From Chloroflexota bacterium (GTDB taxonomy: Bacteria; Chloroflexota; Ktedonobacteria; Ktedonobacterales; Ktedonobacteraceae), in the NCBI GenBank assembly GCA_005881495.1, contig VBHI01000076.1:1-19926 (forward strand): a stretch of DNA of 19,926 bases, written 5' to 3'. Under the pieces are notes generated by a model. It made no database searches. It had not been told where the DNA came from and saw only the letters and a list, made by a program, of their open reading frames with translations. Numbering within the stretch: position 1 is the first letter of the stretch; each line of letters starts with the position of its first letter. Positions 7,545 through 16,224 of this stretch are shown one piece after another. The position numbers were made by a program, and so were the translations under genes.

Positions 7545-9038
7545 TCATAATTGCGAACCCTGCTTTGCTTTGTCCATCCAAGATGCCCCGACCTGGACAT
7601 GGGCTGTCTCTGCCATCCCATCGACTGGTGGCACTGATTGGGATCCCAGGCAACGCCTAATTAACGGTGAGGCGACTACACCAGCTATCAGCCAGCCGAG
7701 GTACTGTACATCAATTGGACTCGTCCAACCATCTACAGTCAAACTGTTAATGCTAAGCGCAAGGAGAGCAACTATTCCTCCTGCGAAAAGAGGGCGATAG
7801 CGGGTATCTATAGCCATCCAGTTGCGCCACGAGAACCAAAATACCAGAGCTAGCAATACAAGGAATATCAGCATGACGGGTATTCCTGCTACTGCTCCCC
7901 ACTGCAAGTAGGAATTATCTGGTTCCGCTAAAAGCTTCGTCTGTGCAGGCACACGGAAATGTTCTGCAACACTTAGATAGGCCTGATTCCCCAGACCAAC
8001 ACCAAACAGAGGATACGCCGCGATGACTCGCATAGCCGTTTGCCAGGCCCCAAGGTGCAGCGAGAGATTGCCCTGGTCCTGAATGCGAGATAGTTGGACG
8101 GCGACAAGTGAAGGAAAGACAGTGAGCGCTACCACTGCCAGTGCCGTGACCAACAGCAACAGCAGTACACTGTAATGCACACGTCCCACCAGAAATATGA
8201 AAACCAACAAGCCTGTGAGTGCAGCTATCCATGATCCATTACTGTAGGTGAACATTAGTGCCAGCAGGATCGACAGCATTTCCAGGAGATAGATCATCTT
8301 TGCCCACAGCCTTTCACTTTCTATAAATAACCCTAATGGAAGGAAAAAACAGGTGGCAAGGAAGATCCCATCCCCGTTTGGATTACCAAAGAACGAACTG
8401 GCGCGGGAGATACCTCCCCCTATTTGAAAGTTCGAGGCCTGGAGAAGGTTAGCATAGCCCCGCGCAGATTCAAATAAGAACTTGCCGGTGGTTGCCTGAA
8501 TAATTGTATGTATGGCGAAGAGCGCTGCCAGAAAGGACAGCCATTGAAACACACGCCGCACAGCCGAAGCATCCTTCGCGATTATGTTGCCTAGCCAGAA
8601 CATGATGAACGGACTGAAAATGATTTCAAGATAATAGCCGATGGAGTTGGTGAGACTGAAAGCAGCGCCCTCCATAGCAGGGACGATCGTCAGGATGAGA
8701 AACAAAAGCCAGAGCCAGACCCAGCGCGGCCTAGTCCAGGGATGGTTAGCAGATTGCCCAAAGTAGCAGGCAAAGAGCAGTACCAGCGCCATGAGCAGTG
8801 CAATCTGGTACACAGCCAGGCCGAGGTAGGAGTCAACCAATATATGCACAGCGATAACCAGCATCACAATAAGTTCGTCAAGCCTGAGCAGAACGATGAT
8901 CGCCATCACGAGAGCCCCAGCGACAATAGCTGCGTAGATGGGGTTAAACAGACCAATGGCTACTCCCAGGCAAAGCGCGGCTGGGAGTGCCAGAATCAAG
9001 AAAATCGATGAAGGAGAAATCAGTTCGGCTACCTTCAT
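7545..9038 (-). CDS. O-antigen ligase / Wzy-type polysaccharide polymerase
   Basis: About 497 residues, almost wholly hydrophobic with 10 to 12 membrane segments and one larger outer loop in the C-terminal half. This is the layout of the Wzy_C (O-antigen ligase/polymerase) family. The loop holds the LFGVGLGNQAY-type motif typical of the family. In an EPS locus it would join undecaprenyl-linked repeat units at the periplasmic or outer face of the membrane. The frame stays open to 9107, but ATG at 9038 is preferred: it lies one base after the stop of the upstream kinase gene (9040-9042), with AGGTG just upstream, which indicates translational coupling. Ligase and polymerase members of this family cannot be told apart by eye; the absence of another Wzy candidate in the window favours polymerase. 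Confidence 0.85.
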   Translation of the reverse strand: MKVAELISPSSIFLILALPAALCLGVAIGLFNPIYAAIVAGALVMAIIVLLRLDELIVMLVIAVHILVDSYLGLAVYQIALLMALVLLFACYFGQSANHPWTRPRWVWLWLLFLILTIVPAMEGAAFSLTNSIGYYLEIIFSPFIMFWLGNIIAKDASAVRRVFQWLSFLAALFAIHTIIQATTGKFLFESARGYANLLQASNFQIGGGISRASSFFGNPNGDGIFLATCFFLPLGLFIESERLWAKMIYLLEMLSILLALMFTYSNGSWIAALTGLLVFIFLVGRVHYSVLLLLLVTALAVVALTVFPSLVAVQLSRIQDQGNLSLHLGAWQTAMRVIAAYPLFGVGLGNQAYLSVAEHFRVPAQTKLLAEPDNSYLQWGAVAGIPVMLIFLVLLALVFWFSWRNWMAIDTRYRPLFAGGIVALLALSINSLTVDGWTSPIDVQYLGWLIAGVVASPLIRRCLGSQSVPPVDGMAETAHVQVGASWMDKAKQGSQL

Positions 9039-9039
9039 G

Positions 9040-10737
9040 CTATTCACCTGTCCTTCTTTTCTCGACCACAGGGAGCGAGTTCGTCTGCTCATTGTCAGCA
9101 ACGGCATCTATAGAGGGAGTGGACGAGTCAACATTGTTTGCGTCATGCTCTGCCTTACCATTCTGTTCTTCCCGGTTTGGCTGAGGTGATGTTTCCGATG
9201 GCTTCGGGTTCGCTAATGGAACCGTTGAAACGGTAGAAAGGTTCGTATTCTCCGTACTATAATCGCTCCTACCGCTCCGCTTTCTAGAGCCATAGTTGTA
9301 CGAATAGGGAATGTACTTGTAGGGCATGTCCTTGCGCTGACGATGTTGTTTATTTACCACACATCCAAGAACACGGGCTCCAGCCTGCCCCAGCAGTGCT
9401 TTCACCTGCTTGAGATTCTTCTTCCTGGCACGCGTGGTATCGACCACAACCAGTGTGCCATCAACCTTTGATGCTAGAATGCTGGCATCTGACAAGCCCA
9501 ACAAATGAGGAGTATCAAAGATCACCACCTCAGCTCCACAATTGCTCAGTGCTGCAAAGAAGCGTTGCATAGCTTTTGAGTCGAGTAGCTCCAGAGGATT
9601 TGGTGGTAGTGGCCCCGAGGGCATGACACATAAATGTGGAATGTTCACTGCTCGAACGAAAGGATCGAGAGATAGTTGGCTGGTAACGGCAGGCGTACTT
9701 GACGGCCCTGTGCGCGTCGTAGGAGTGAGAACCTGCTTATCAGCAGGTGCGTTAGCAGTTGTCGGCGAGCTGAACGCCAATATGGCATTGCTAAAACCCA
9801 GTGCGTGAGCCGGGATACCGAAGTGATCATGCTGTATTGGATGACGCAGGTCTGCGTCGATAAGGAGGGTATTCCTACCGGCTTTGGCCATAAAAATCGC
9901 CAGGTTGGCCGCGACGACGCTCTTGCCATCGCGAGGCGCGCCACTCGTGACCACTAGAGTGTGCAATGATCTATCTAGCGCTGCGAACCCAATATTCGTA
10001 CGCAAGATACTATAGGACTCGACGTTGGAGTTGTGGCCGATTGGATTAATAACATCTTTTTTAGGTGCTGCTTGCCAGATCGTTCCCAGAACTGGCCAGT
10101 CCAGTAATTTGCTGAGAGCCTCTGGAGTGCGGATGCGTTTATCTAAAAGCTCAAACAGCACTGCCAGTAATATTCCCAGCAATACGCCAGTCACCAGCCC
10201 GGCAGCAGTATTGAGACGTACATCGGGTTGGAAAGGAGATAAGGCGGGCTGAGCAGGCTGGGCTATGAAGAGGGAAACGCTCCCCTGACCCGAGGGACCC
10301 AAGGTTTGCTGAAACACCTGGAGCTGCTGTTTTATCAAGGTTGCCGCAACATCGTTAGCCAGGGCTGCCGCTCGCGTCGGACTCGGGTCCTTTACATCAA
10401 TCTCAACAAGTTGCGTATTCGTAATGGCTGTTGCTGTCACTTCTCCCGCAAGTTGCTCAACAGTCAGACCCCGATAGTGCGAGGCAACTTCACGCAGCAC
10501 CGGACCACTGGTTGCCAGTGGCGCTTCGGTTTGAGCGAGTTGCTGGCCGGCAAGCAAGCTATCATAGTTTGATTGAGTGTTTCCCGGAATAAAAACAATC
10601 TCTACGAGTGCTGACGACTGGTAGAGAGGGGTCATTTGTTTAGTACCGAAAAATGCCCCCAGTCCGACCAATAAAGAACAGATTACAACGAGCCTCCAAT
10701 GTTTTATCAATATCCTATAGAATTGTTCAAAAGTCAT
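9040..10737 (-). CDS. Wzz chain-length determinant fused to BY-type tyrosine kinase
   Basis: 565 residues. The Wzz half has membrane segments at about 17-32 and 176-198 around an external domain. The cytoplasmic kinase half carries Walker A GAPRDGKS (266-273, K272), Walker A' DADLR (294-298) and Walker B DTP (408-410). A tyrosine cluster, YKYIPYSYNY at 473-482, is the usual autophosphorylation tail that controls oligomer state and polymer length. Walker B ends in histidine (H411) where DxPP has its second proline. A Pro/Thr-rich insert (about 322-358) splits the kinase domain, and a hydrophilic tail of about 70 residues follows the tyrosines. AAAGGAGG at 10744-10751, six bases before ATG, is a strong ribosome site. 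Wzz and kinase are fused, as in proteobacterial Wzc, rather than split as in most Firmicutes. Confidence 0.93.
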   Translation of the reverse strand: MTFEQFYRILIKHWRLVVICSLLVGLGAFFGTKQMTPLYQSSALVEIVFIPGNTQSNYDSLLAGQQLAQTEAPLATSGPVLREVASHYRGLTVEQLAGEVTATAITNTQLVEIDVKDPSPTRAAALANDVAATLIKQQLQVFQQTLGPSGQGSVSLFIAQPAQPALSPFQPDVRLNTAAGLVTGVLLGILLAVLFELLDKRIRTPEALSKLLDWPVLGTIWQAAPKKDVINPIGHNSNVESYSILRTNIGFAALDRSLHTLVVTSGAPRDGKSVVAANLAIFMAKAGRNTLLIDADLRHPIQHDHFGIPAHALGFSNAILAFSSPTTANAPADKQVLTPTTRTGPSSTPAVTSQLSLDPFVRAVNIPHLCVMPSGPLPPNPLELLDSKAMQRFFAALSNCGAEVVIFDTPHLLGLSDASILASKVDGTLVVVDTTRARKKNLKQVKALLGQAGARVLGCVVNKQHRQRKDMPYKYIPYSYNYGSRKRSGRSDYSTENTNLSTVSTVPLANPKPSETSPQPNREEQNGKAEHDANNVDSSTPSIDAVADNEQTNSLPVVEKRRTGE

Positions 10738-10839
10738 CTCATTCCTCCTTTATAAAGCAATATAGCACATAGCGCAGCAACCAAGAAAAATACCATACAT
10801 GTTACCCTTGCTTTTTGTAAGGCGCTAATGCCGATGTTG

Positions 10840-12444
10840 CTATGTTCCACGGAGGGACAGCACTTCGGTCACTGTCTTCAAGATGATAAACAGATCAAGC
10901 ATGAACGACTGCCGTTTGATGTAGTAGAGATCATATTGCAACTTGATCAGCGCATCATCGCCTGATCTACCATAGCGGTACTTCACTTGAGCCCAGCCTG
11001 TTATTCCAGGTTTGACTGCCAGCCGGTAACGGTAAAAAGGAATGGTTTTTTCCAATTCGGTGACGAATGCTGCTCTCTCGGGCCTTGGACCAATCAGGCT
11101 CATATCACCCCGTAAAATATTGAACAGTTGTGGCAACTCATCTAAATGCGTGGCGCGCAAGAACCGTCCAACCCTTGTTACCCGCTTGTCATACTCGCTA
11201 GCCCATGTTGCGCGTCCCCCACCCTCAGCATCAGGGTACATGGAGCGAAACTTATAAATGCGAAATGGTTTTTCCCGAAGTCCGACTCGCTCCTGGCTGT
11301 AAAAGATCGGGCCTGGAGAATCCAGGTAAATGCATAGCGCTATAACAGGGAGCAACAAACATAGAACCAGGAGGCCACCGAGCCCACAGACAAGATCCAG
11401 GATTTTTTTCCAGCAGAGGTAGAATAGAGACACCATGTGCTCTGATTGCAGAGCTACATACCATTGATCACCGACATGCTCCACTGGAATTTTGCCCGTA
11501 CTGTTTTCATAGACCACCGTCATAGGAAGCACTGCTATGCCAAACTGTGCTGCTTCAACAGCTTCTTTTAATAGTTCGGGATTAGTTCCGTACTCAAGCG
11601 CTATAATGATCATGTCAATCATGCTATTATTCGCTAAATCGCGCAGCGCACTTCTGCCACCCAAGATCGGCAATGCATTCTGATATGATCTCTCTCCGGT
11701 GCCTTCACCAATATATCCCAGGATGTTGGTACGGGAATGCTTAGCGCTCTGTATTTCCTTAGCAACAGTTTCCCCAGCAGAATTGACTCCAACAATGACC
11801 GCCCGAGGACGGAAACGCGGCAAATGCATGACCTGCGCAAGCAGGAAGCGCCAGGTAGTAAAGACTGGTATTGCTAATGCCAGGAAGAATAACTCTAACC
11901 AGGCTAAAGTTATGAATTCGACGCCAAGAAGGAGGTACGAGAGTACTATCCAGAAGATACACATAAGCACAAGCGCAAACAATGCACAACATGGACTTTT
12001 AAAGCGATTCGATGCATAGCTTAGATTTTGTGACTGAGTCACATTGACCGCGAGACCCCAGGATACCAGAGCAAGACATATCCACAAGAGTTTCACATCT
12101 CGTATTCCTAATGTGTCCTTTGATACCTGAGGTATCAGATGGAAGAATAGTATCGATCCGAATAATGCCACGAGCAAACTCACATCACCGAACACGAGAA
12201 TAAGATGCCATACTGTTGAAGAAGGTCTTTGTCGTCCTCTTACCCTTTGCTGTTTGTTAGTTTGTGACTTCTGAAGAGTTCCAGAGAAACCCTTGCCATC
12301 CTCAATATCATAAGAAACTCCCCTTTCAGAGATTACATCCGTTGGTTGAGGGTAAGGGATATCGTTCTTCGACAAAGCCTCCTGTGCCTCATATAGGGCT
12401 TGTGGAGATATTGCTGGCATGCGCGGTTCAGAATCGGTCCGCAT
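10840..12444 (-). CDS. Exopolysaccharide polyprenyl glycosylphosphotransferase (priming enzyme)
   Basis: 534 residues. It transfers a sugar-1-phosphate from a nucleotide sugar to undecaprenyl phosphate, the first committed step of repeat-unit assembly. A polar N-terminus of about 75 residues precedes four membrane segments (about 80-100, 117-135, 150-172, 177-200), a Rossmann-like domain starting VIVGVNSAGE (216 on), and the catalytic bacterial sugar transferase domain with a membrane helix at about 346-373. Signature motifs: SPGPIFYSQERVG (376-388), KFRSM (398-402), DELPQLFNILRGDMSLIGPR (435-454) with the Asp-Glu pair D435/E436, and KPGITGWAQV (478-487). This is the WbaP/WcaJ-like long architecture. 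The sugar cannot be read from sequence. A 38-bp gap from the glycosyltransferase gene upstream argues for one transcript. Confidence 0.95.
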   Translation of the reverse strand: MRTDSEPRMPAISPQALYEAQEALSKNDIPYPQPTDVISERGVSYDIEDGKGFSGTLQKSQTNKQQRVRGRQRPSSTVWHLILVFGDVSLLVALFGSILFFHLIPQVSKDTLGIRDVKLLWICLALVSWGLAVNVTQSQNLSYASNRFKSPCCALFALVLMCIFWIVLSYLLLGVEFITLAWLELFFLALAIPVFTTWRFLLAQVMHLPRFRPRAVIVGVNSAGETVAKEIQSAKHSRTNILGYIGEGTGERSYQNALPILGGRSALRDLANNSMIDMIIIALEYGTNPELLKEAVEAAQFGIAVLPMTVVYENSTGKIPVEHVGDQWYVALQSEHMVSLFYLCWKKILDLVCGLGGLLVLCLLLPVIALCIYLDSPGPIFYSQERVGLREKPFRIYKFRSMYPDAEGGGRATWASEYDKRVTRVGRFLRATHLDELPQLFNILRGDMSLIGPRPERAAFVTELEKTIPFYRYRLAVKPGITGWAQVKYRYGRSGDDALIKLQYDLYYIKRQSFMLDLFIILKTVTEVLSLRGT

Positions 12445-12482
12445 GATTTACCTTCTTGTCTTCTTTCTAATACTGCTTCCGT

Positions 12483-13778
12483 CTAATATATCCAACCCTC
12501 CTCTACTACAGCATCAGGAATGGGTGCCACCGATATAGAGACGGGGATCTTCTTTCCAAGCAACCTTGCAATATGCGCATCAAGTTCTGCTGTTAGTTGA
12601 TCGCGATCAAATCTCGCCTCTACATAGGCACGACCACACAGACCTAATAACTTTGCTTCTTCTTGATGCTCCTGTAAGTAGAGAATCCCCGATACTAACG
12701 CCTTTGCATTCTCTGGCTCCACATATATTGCTGCACGTGCCTCTTGCTCCGCAAGTCGACGTGCTTCGCCTTCTACCCCTAACAAAATGGGACGAGCACA
12801 GGCCATCACTTCAAACATTTTCAAAGGTAATCTACCTTCAAACAATGGCAGATTCCGCATAGGAACCAGGCAAACATCGGCTCCCGCCAAAACCACTGGC
12901 ATTCGGTCATGTGGTTGCGAATCTAAGAAAGTGACATTCTTGAGATCGCATCTCTGGGCTTTCGCGATCAAATCTGCCTTTTCAGAACCATCACCGACGA
13001 AAATGAAATGTATATTTTCACGATCTTGCATTTGCTCGGCAGCATCAAGTACAGTAGTTAGTCCATGGGAAAGCCCAAAGGTACCTGCATAGAGAACTGT
13101 AAATCGATCATCCCACCCAAGGTCAGCTCGAGCTTGCATCTGAGGCAACGGGTGAAACTTGCTGAGATCAGCGCCGTTTGTCAAGAGAAAAACACGTTCT
13201 TGTGGGAGTCCACACTGGATGATTCCGTTGCGAATCCCTTCCGACAAAGCCCAAATCAAACTTGCTCGCTCATAGGTTGACCGTTCTAACCATTCTGCAA
13301 GCCGGATCAAAATTCTATTACGCAGTACACCCAACTCGACTGCTGACGCGGGCCAGAGGTCAGACACCATAAAAATGAAGGGGCAATGTTTACGTCTTGC
13401 TAATATACGTCCCGCAATAGCATTGAAGAGCGGATGTGATTCGACAATAATCACATCCGGATGACCGACCTCTTTCCCGCCAAGCAAAGGAGCGAGACAT
13501 CCAAAAGAAAAGTGAGCCAGAATACGGCGCAGAAAACCTTTGTTCGGGCTGACGTAGCTCCAGACCCGAACAACAGAAACTCCATCAAGGTTTTCTCGCT
13601 GAAGCACATGACCTCGATATTCAGGCGGAACAATACCAGAAGGATAGTTCGGGAAATTAGTAAGCACTGTCACATCATACCCTCGCTTCACCAGGCGTAC
13701 GGCAGTTTCACTAATACGCACCGGGGCAGCTCCTTTTTCTGGAGGATAATAGGGAGTGACAAAGAGTATGTGGGTCAT
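12483..13778 (-). CDS. Family 4 glycosyltransferase, WbuB-like
   Basis: 431 residues, GT-B fold. The N-terminal domain starts MTHILFVTPYYPPEKGAAP, the WbuB-type glycine/proline loop, and includes PDVIIVESHPLFNA (107-120). The C-terminal GT1 domain shows VLYAGTFGLSHGL (228-240), FVGDGSEK (260-267) and FEGRLPLKMFEVMACARPIL (313-332), which binds the nucleotide-sugar donor. It acts in the cytoplasm, adding a sugar to the lipid-linked repeat unit. WbuB-like enzymes often use acetamido sugars as donors, which suits the aminosugar genes upstream, but the donor here is not shown. AAAGGAGGT at 13784-13792 overlaps the stop of the dehydrogenase gene and gives a six-base spacer to ATG at 13778. Confidence 0.93.
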   Translation of the reverse strand: MTHILFVTPYYPPEKGAAPVRISETAVRLVKRGYDVTVLTNFPNYPSGIVPPEYRGHVLQRENLDGVSVVRVWSYVSPNKGFLRRILAHFSFGCLAPLLGGKEVGHPDVIIVESHPLFNAIAGRILARRKHCPFIFMVSDLWPASAVELGVLRNRILIRLAEWLERSTYERASLIWALSEGIRNGIIQCGLPQERVFLLTNGADLSKFHPLPQMQARADLGWDDRFTVLYAGTFGLSHGLTTVLDAAEQMQDRENIHFIFVGDGSEKADLIAKAQRCDLKNVTFLDSQPHDRMPVVLAGADVCLVPMRNLPLFEGRLPLKMFEVMACARPILLGVEGEARRLAEQEARAAIYVEPENAKALVSGILYLQEHQEEAKLLGLCGRAYVEARFDRDQLTAELDAHIARLLGKKIPVSISVAPIPDAVVEEGWIY

Positions 13779-13781
13779 TTT

Positions 13782-15191
13782 TTACCTCCTTTCAAAGAGA
13801 ACCGCAGAGGTGGGTTGCTGTTCACCTCTCCTGTTCTTTGTTTTTTCATAATTGCCGTCCCCAATAGTGATATAGCGCATGCCAAGGGCTTCGATCTGTT
13901 CGCGGCAGAGTGCTTTGCGTCCATCAAGCACCACCTGACAGCGACTAAAGCGGCTGAAATCGAACAACTTGTATGCCTGATGATCTGCCTGTAGAATGAT
14001 GGCACGAATCTCGCTCTCCACCTCAGGAGTGAGAGGCGTATAGCCCAGTGTATGTAACTCGTCTAAGCTAAACAGCGGGTCATCGATGTACACTGCTGCA
14101 TCGCACTCTAAGAGGGCTTTCTGGAGCAGCTTCGCGCTTGTGAACGCAACTTCACGTACATCGCCCCGATAAGCTACCCCCAGAATAAGCACGGATTGGT
14201 GAGCTAACGAGCCGATAACGGCTCCAATCCGCTGCACCGCATACTCCGCCATGGTGTCGTTGATACGACGAGCATAGCGGGGCAACATGAGCATTTGAAG
14301 TTCGGAATCATAGGTTTGGATGTAGCTATCTTCCAAACCCGCAAAAAGAAAGTAAGGATAGATGGGGATACAATGACCACCAACGCCGACACCAGGAGTA
14401 TGAATATGCGAATAAGGTTGGGTATTCGCAGCCGTGATTGCCGCTGCAGCATTGAGTCCATGGGCATCAGCGTAGTAGGCAAACTCATTGGCCAGTGCAA
14501 TATTGACATCGCGGTACGTTGTTTCAATAAGCTTAACAAATTCGGCCTCATCGGTCGAAGCCATGGTAATGATCTCGGCGTCAAGCACCGACCGGTAAAA
14601 GGCGACAGCGGCGGCAGTGCTCTTGTCATTGATGCCGCCCACCACTTTGGGGTAGATGCGCAGATCGCGGAAGATGCACCCGGAAGATACTCGCTCTGGG
14701 CTATAGGCAAGGAAAAAGTCCTGACCCGCTTTGAGGCCCGATGTACGCTCGAGCATCCGAGCGCTTCGACGTGATGTTGTACCCACCGGCAGGGTCGTCT
14801 CATAGATCACAAGGGTACCCGGTTGCAGTCCCTCTCCGATGGCGGCAGTGGCGGCATCAATCGCCGTAAAGCTCACTTCGTGCTTCGCATCGATTATAAC
14901 TGGTACAATGACCACCACAGCATCAGCCTGGCGCACTGCTTCAGCAGTATTGGCTGTGGCGGAGAGCAATCCCTGGTGGACCAGCCTGGCAACCTCGGTA
15001 GCAAGCCCTGGCTCTTCCTGAACATGACATAACCCAGCGTTGACCATTTCAACTACTTGTGCATCGATGTCACAGCCAATCACATGGCGACCATGCAGAG
15101 CATACTGCACAGCAAGGGGCAAACCAATTTTGCCCAGGCCAAGGACGGCCACAGTAGAGGACTCTGGGAGAGAGGAGGGCGTTGTGTTCAA
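13782..15191 (-). CDS. UDP-N-acetylhexosamine 6-dehydrogenase (WbpA/WecC-like nucleotide-sugar dehydrogenase)
   Basis: 469 residues. It oxidises C6 of a UDP-sugar to the uronic acid with two NAD+. NAD motif VAVLGLGKIGLPLA (14-27), ETTLPVGTT (131-139), SPERV (164-168), the helix motif AEFVKLIETTYRDVNIALAN (216-235) with K220, and the catalytic cysteine C274 in GVGGHCIPIYPYF. The RDVNIALANE and GGHCIPIYPYF forms are those of the WbpA/WecC/TviB (acetamido sugar) subgroup rather than UDP-glucose dehydrogenase. Where relatives often have Asn after the helix glutamate (ENxxR), this protein has ETTYR. The start is TTG at 15191, one base after the stop of the preceding gene, with GGGAG nine bases upstream; no in-frame ATG lies near the N-terminus. 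The C-terminus has a polar tail of about 20 residues. Confidence 0.92.
   Translation of the reverse strand: MNTTPSSLPESSTVAVLGLGKIGLPLAVQYALHGRHVIGCDIDAQVVEMVNAGLCHVQEEPGLATEVARLVHQGLLSATANTAEAVRQADAVVVIVPVIIDAKHEVSFTAIDAATAAIGEGLQPGTLVIYETTLPVGTTSRRSARMLERTSGLKAGQDFFLAYSPERVSSGCIFRDLRIYPKVVGGINDKSTAAAVAFYRSVLDAEIITMASTDEAEFVKLIETTYRDVNIALANEFAYYADAHGLNAAAAITAANTQPYSHIHTPGVGVGGHCIPIYPYFLFAGLEDSYIQTYDSELQMLMLPRYARRINDTMAEYAVQRIGAVIGSLAHQSVLILGVAYRGDVREVAFTSAKLLQKALLECDAAVYIDDPLFSLDELHTLGYTPLTPEVESEIRAIILQADHQAYKLFDFSRFSRCQVVLDGRKALCREQIEALGMRYITIGDGNYEKTKNRRGEQQPTSAVLFERR
13784..13792 (-). promoter_or_regulatory. Strong Shine-Dalgarno AAAGGAGGT of the family 4 glycosyltransferase
   Basis: The site is embedded in the last codons and stop (13782-13784) of the upstream dehydrogenase gene. 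This implies translational coupling of the two genes. Confidence 0.8.
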
Positions 15192-15192
15192 G

Positions 15193-16224
15193 CTATACTT
15201 CTCCCTTCACAGCTGCTGGGGGCTGGTGCCTGCTACGCCCATTTTGTCGCGTGGACTCAATGAGCTGCTGGACAACTTTCAAGACAGCTAGCCCATCTTC
15301 GCCTGAAACCGTTGGCAATGCATCATCATCTATGGCGTTGATGATATCTTCATATTCCAACCGCAAAGGTTCCGCCTTTTGAATCTTCAGGCGCGTCATT
15401 GTTCCTTCACTCACCCCTGTAAGAGAGCGTAATGCATCCCACGTCGTGGGCGTATAATCGTTTTCATAATAGTAGACATCTTGGGTCAGGTAGTTGACGA
15501 GATACATTCCTCCTTCACCTGTGATGCTCAGTTCACGTACCTTTGTAGGTGTCAACCAGTTCACGTCAAGCATGCCAATGGCGTCATTGGTAAAGCGAAG
15601 GACACCAAGGAGCAAATCTTCATACTGGCTGGGTAGGCGGCATTGGGTTTCCGCATATACCCGTTCAACCTCGGCATCTGCTAAATAACGCATGACATCG
15701 ATATCATGAGTCGCGAGGTCGAGCGTAACGCCGACATCACGTATGCGAGGAGGAAATGGGCCGAGTCGTCGGGCATGGAAGTGAAAAATCTGGCCGAGTT
15801 CACCAGCAACGAGACGCCGCTTTATCTCGATGACTGCAGGGTTAAACCGTTCGATGTGCCCCACCGCAATCTTGGCACCAGCGAGACGAGCTAGTTGAAT
15901 CAGCGTGAGTGCTTCCTCAATGGTACTTGTTATGGGTTTTTCAATAAGTACATGGATGCCCCGATTCAGCAGATATGAGGCCACTTCAAAATGCAAGTGA
16001 GTAGGTACAACCACTGTAACAAGATCAGGCTGTGTTTGCTCGACCATCTGGCGGTAATCTGTGTAGCCTGCAACATGGAATCGACCCATTGCACGCTTCA
16101 GTGTTGGTTCATGGATTTCTGCAACACCCACGGGCTGGATCCGCTCCTCGTCAAAATCTGTTAGCACTCGCAGGTGATTCATCCCCATGGAGCCTGCGCC
16201 AATCACTGCAACTTTCACTCGCAT
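15193..16224 (-). CDS. Gfo/Idh/MocA oxidoreductase (WbpB/WlbA-like)
   Basis: 343 residues. The N-terminal NAD-binding fold starts VAVIGAGSMGMNHLRVL (GxGxxG, G9/G11/G14). The EKP motif (LIEKPIT, E95-K96-P97) carries the family's catalytic lysine, and the C-terminal beta-sheet domain includes GVTLDLATHDIDVMRYL. Beside a dehydrogenase and a DegT aminotransferase, the natural reading is oxidation of the 3-hydroxyl of a UDP-2-acetamido uronic acid, giving the keto substrate for transamination. Its ATG overlaps the end of the aminotransferase gene by 10 bp, and its stop is one base before the dehydrogenase start, so the three genes are translationally coupled. The last 15 residues (NGRSRHQPPAAVKGE) look like a disordered tail. 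The family is certain; the substrate is inferred from context. Confidence 0.9.
   Translation of the reverse strand: MRVKVAVIGAGSMGMNHLRVLTDFDEERIQPVGVAEIHEPTLKRAMGRFHVAGYTDYRQMVEQTQPDLVTVVVPTHLHFEVASYLLNRGIHVLIEKPITSTIEEALTLIQLARLAGAKIAVGHIERFNPAVIEIKRRLVAGELGQIFHFHARRLGPFPPRIRDVGVTLDLATHDIDVMRYLADAEVERVYAETQCRLPSQYEDLLLGVLRFTNDAIGMLDVNWLTPTKVRELSITGEGGMYLVNYLTQDVYYYENDYTPTTWDALRSLTGVSEGTMTRLKIQKAEPLRLEYEDIINAIDDDALPTVSGEDGLAVLKVVQQLIESTRQNGRSRHQPPAAVKGEV

Noticed and set aside
10752..10800. Minus-strand 14-codon frame ahead of the Wzz/kinase gene and a TATATT box as a promoter
   Set aside because: The only candidate -35 element at proper distance (TTCTTG) matches poorly, and the tiny frame has no ribosome site.
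12787..14774. Plus-strand frames such as 13461-13994 and 14295-14774
   Set aside because: They are antisense to the glycosyltransferase and dehydrogenase genes, with no recognisable motif or ribosome site.
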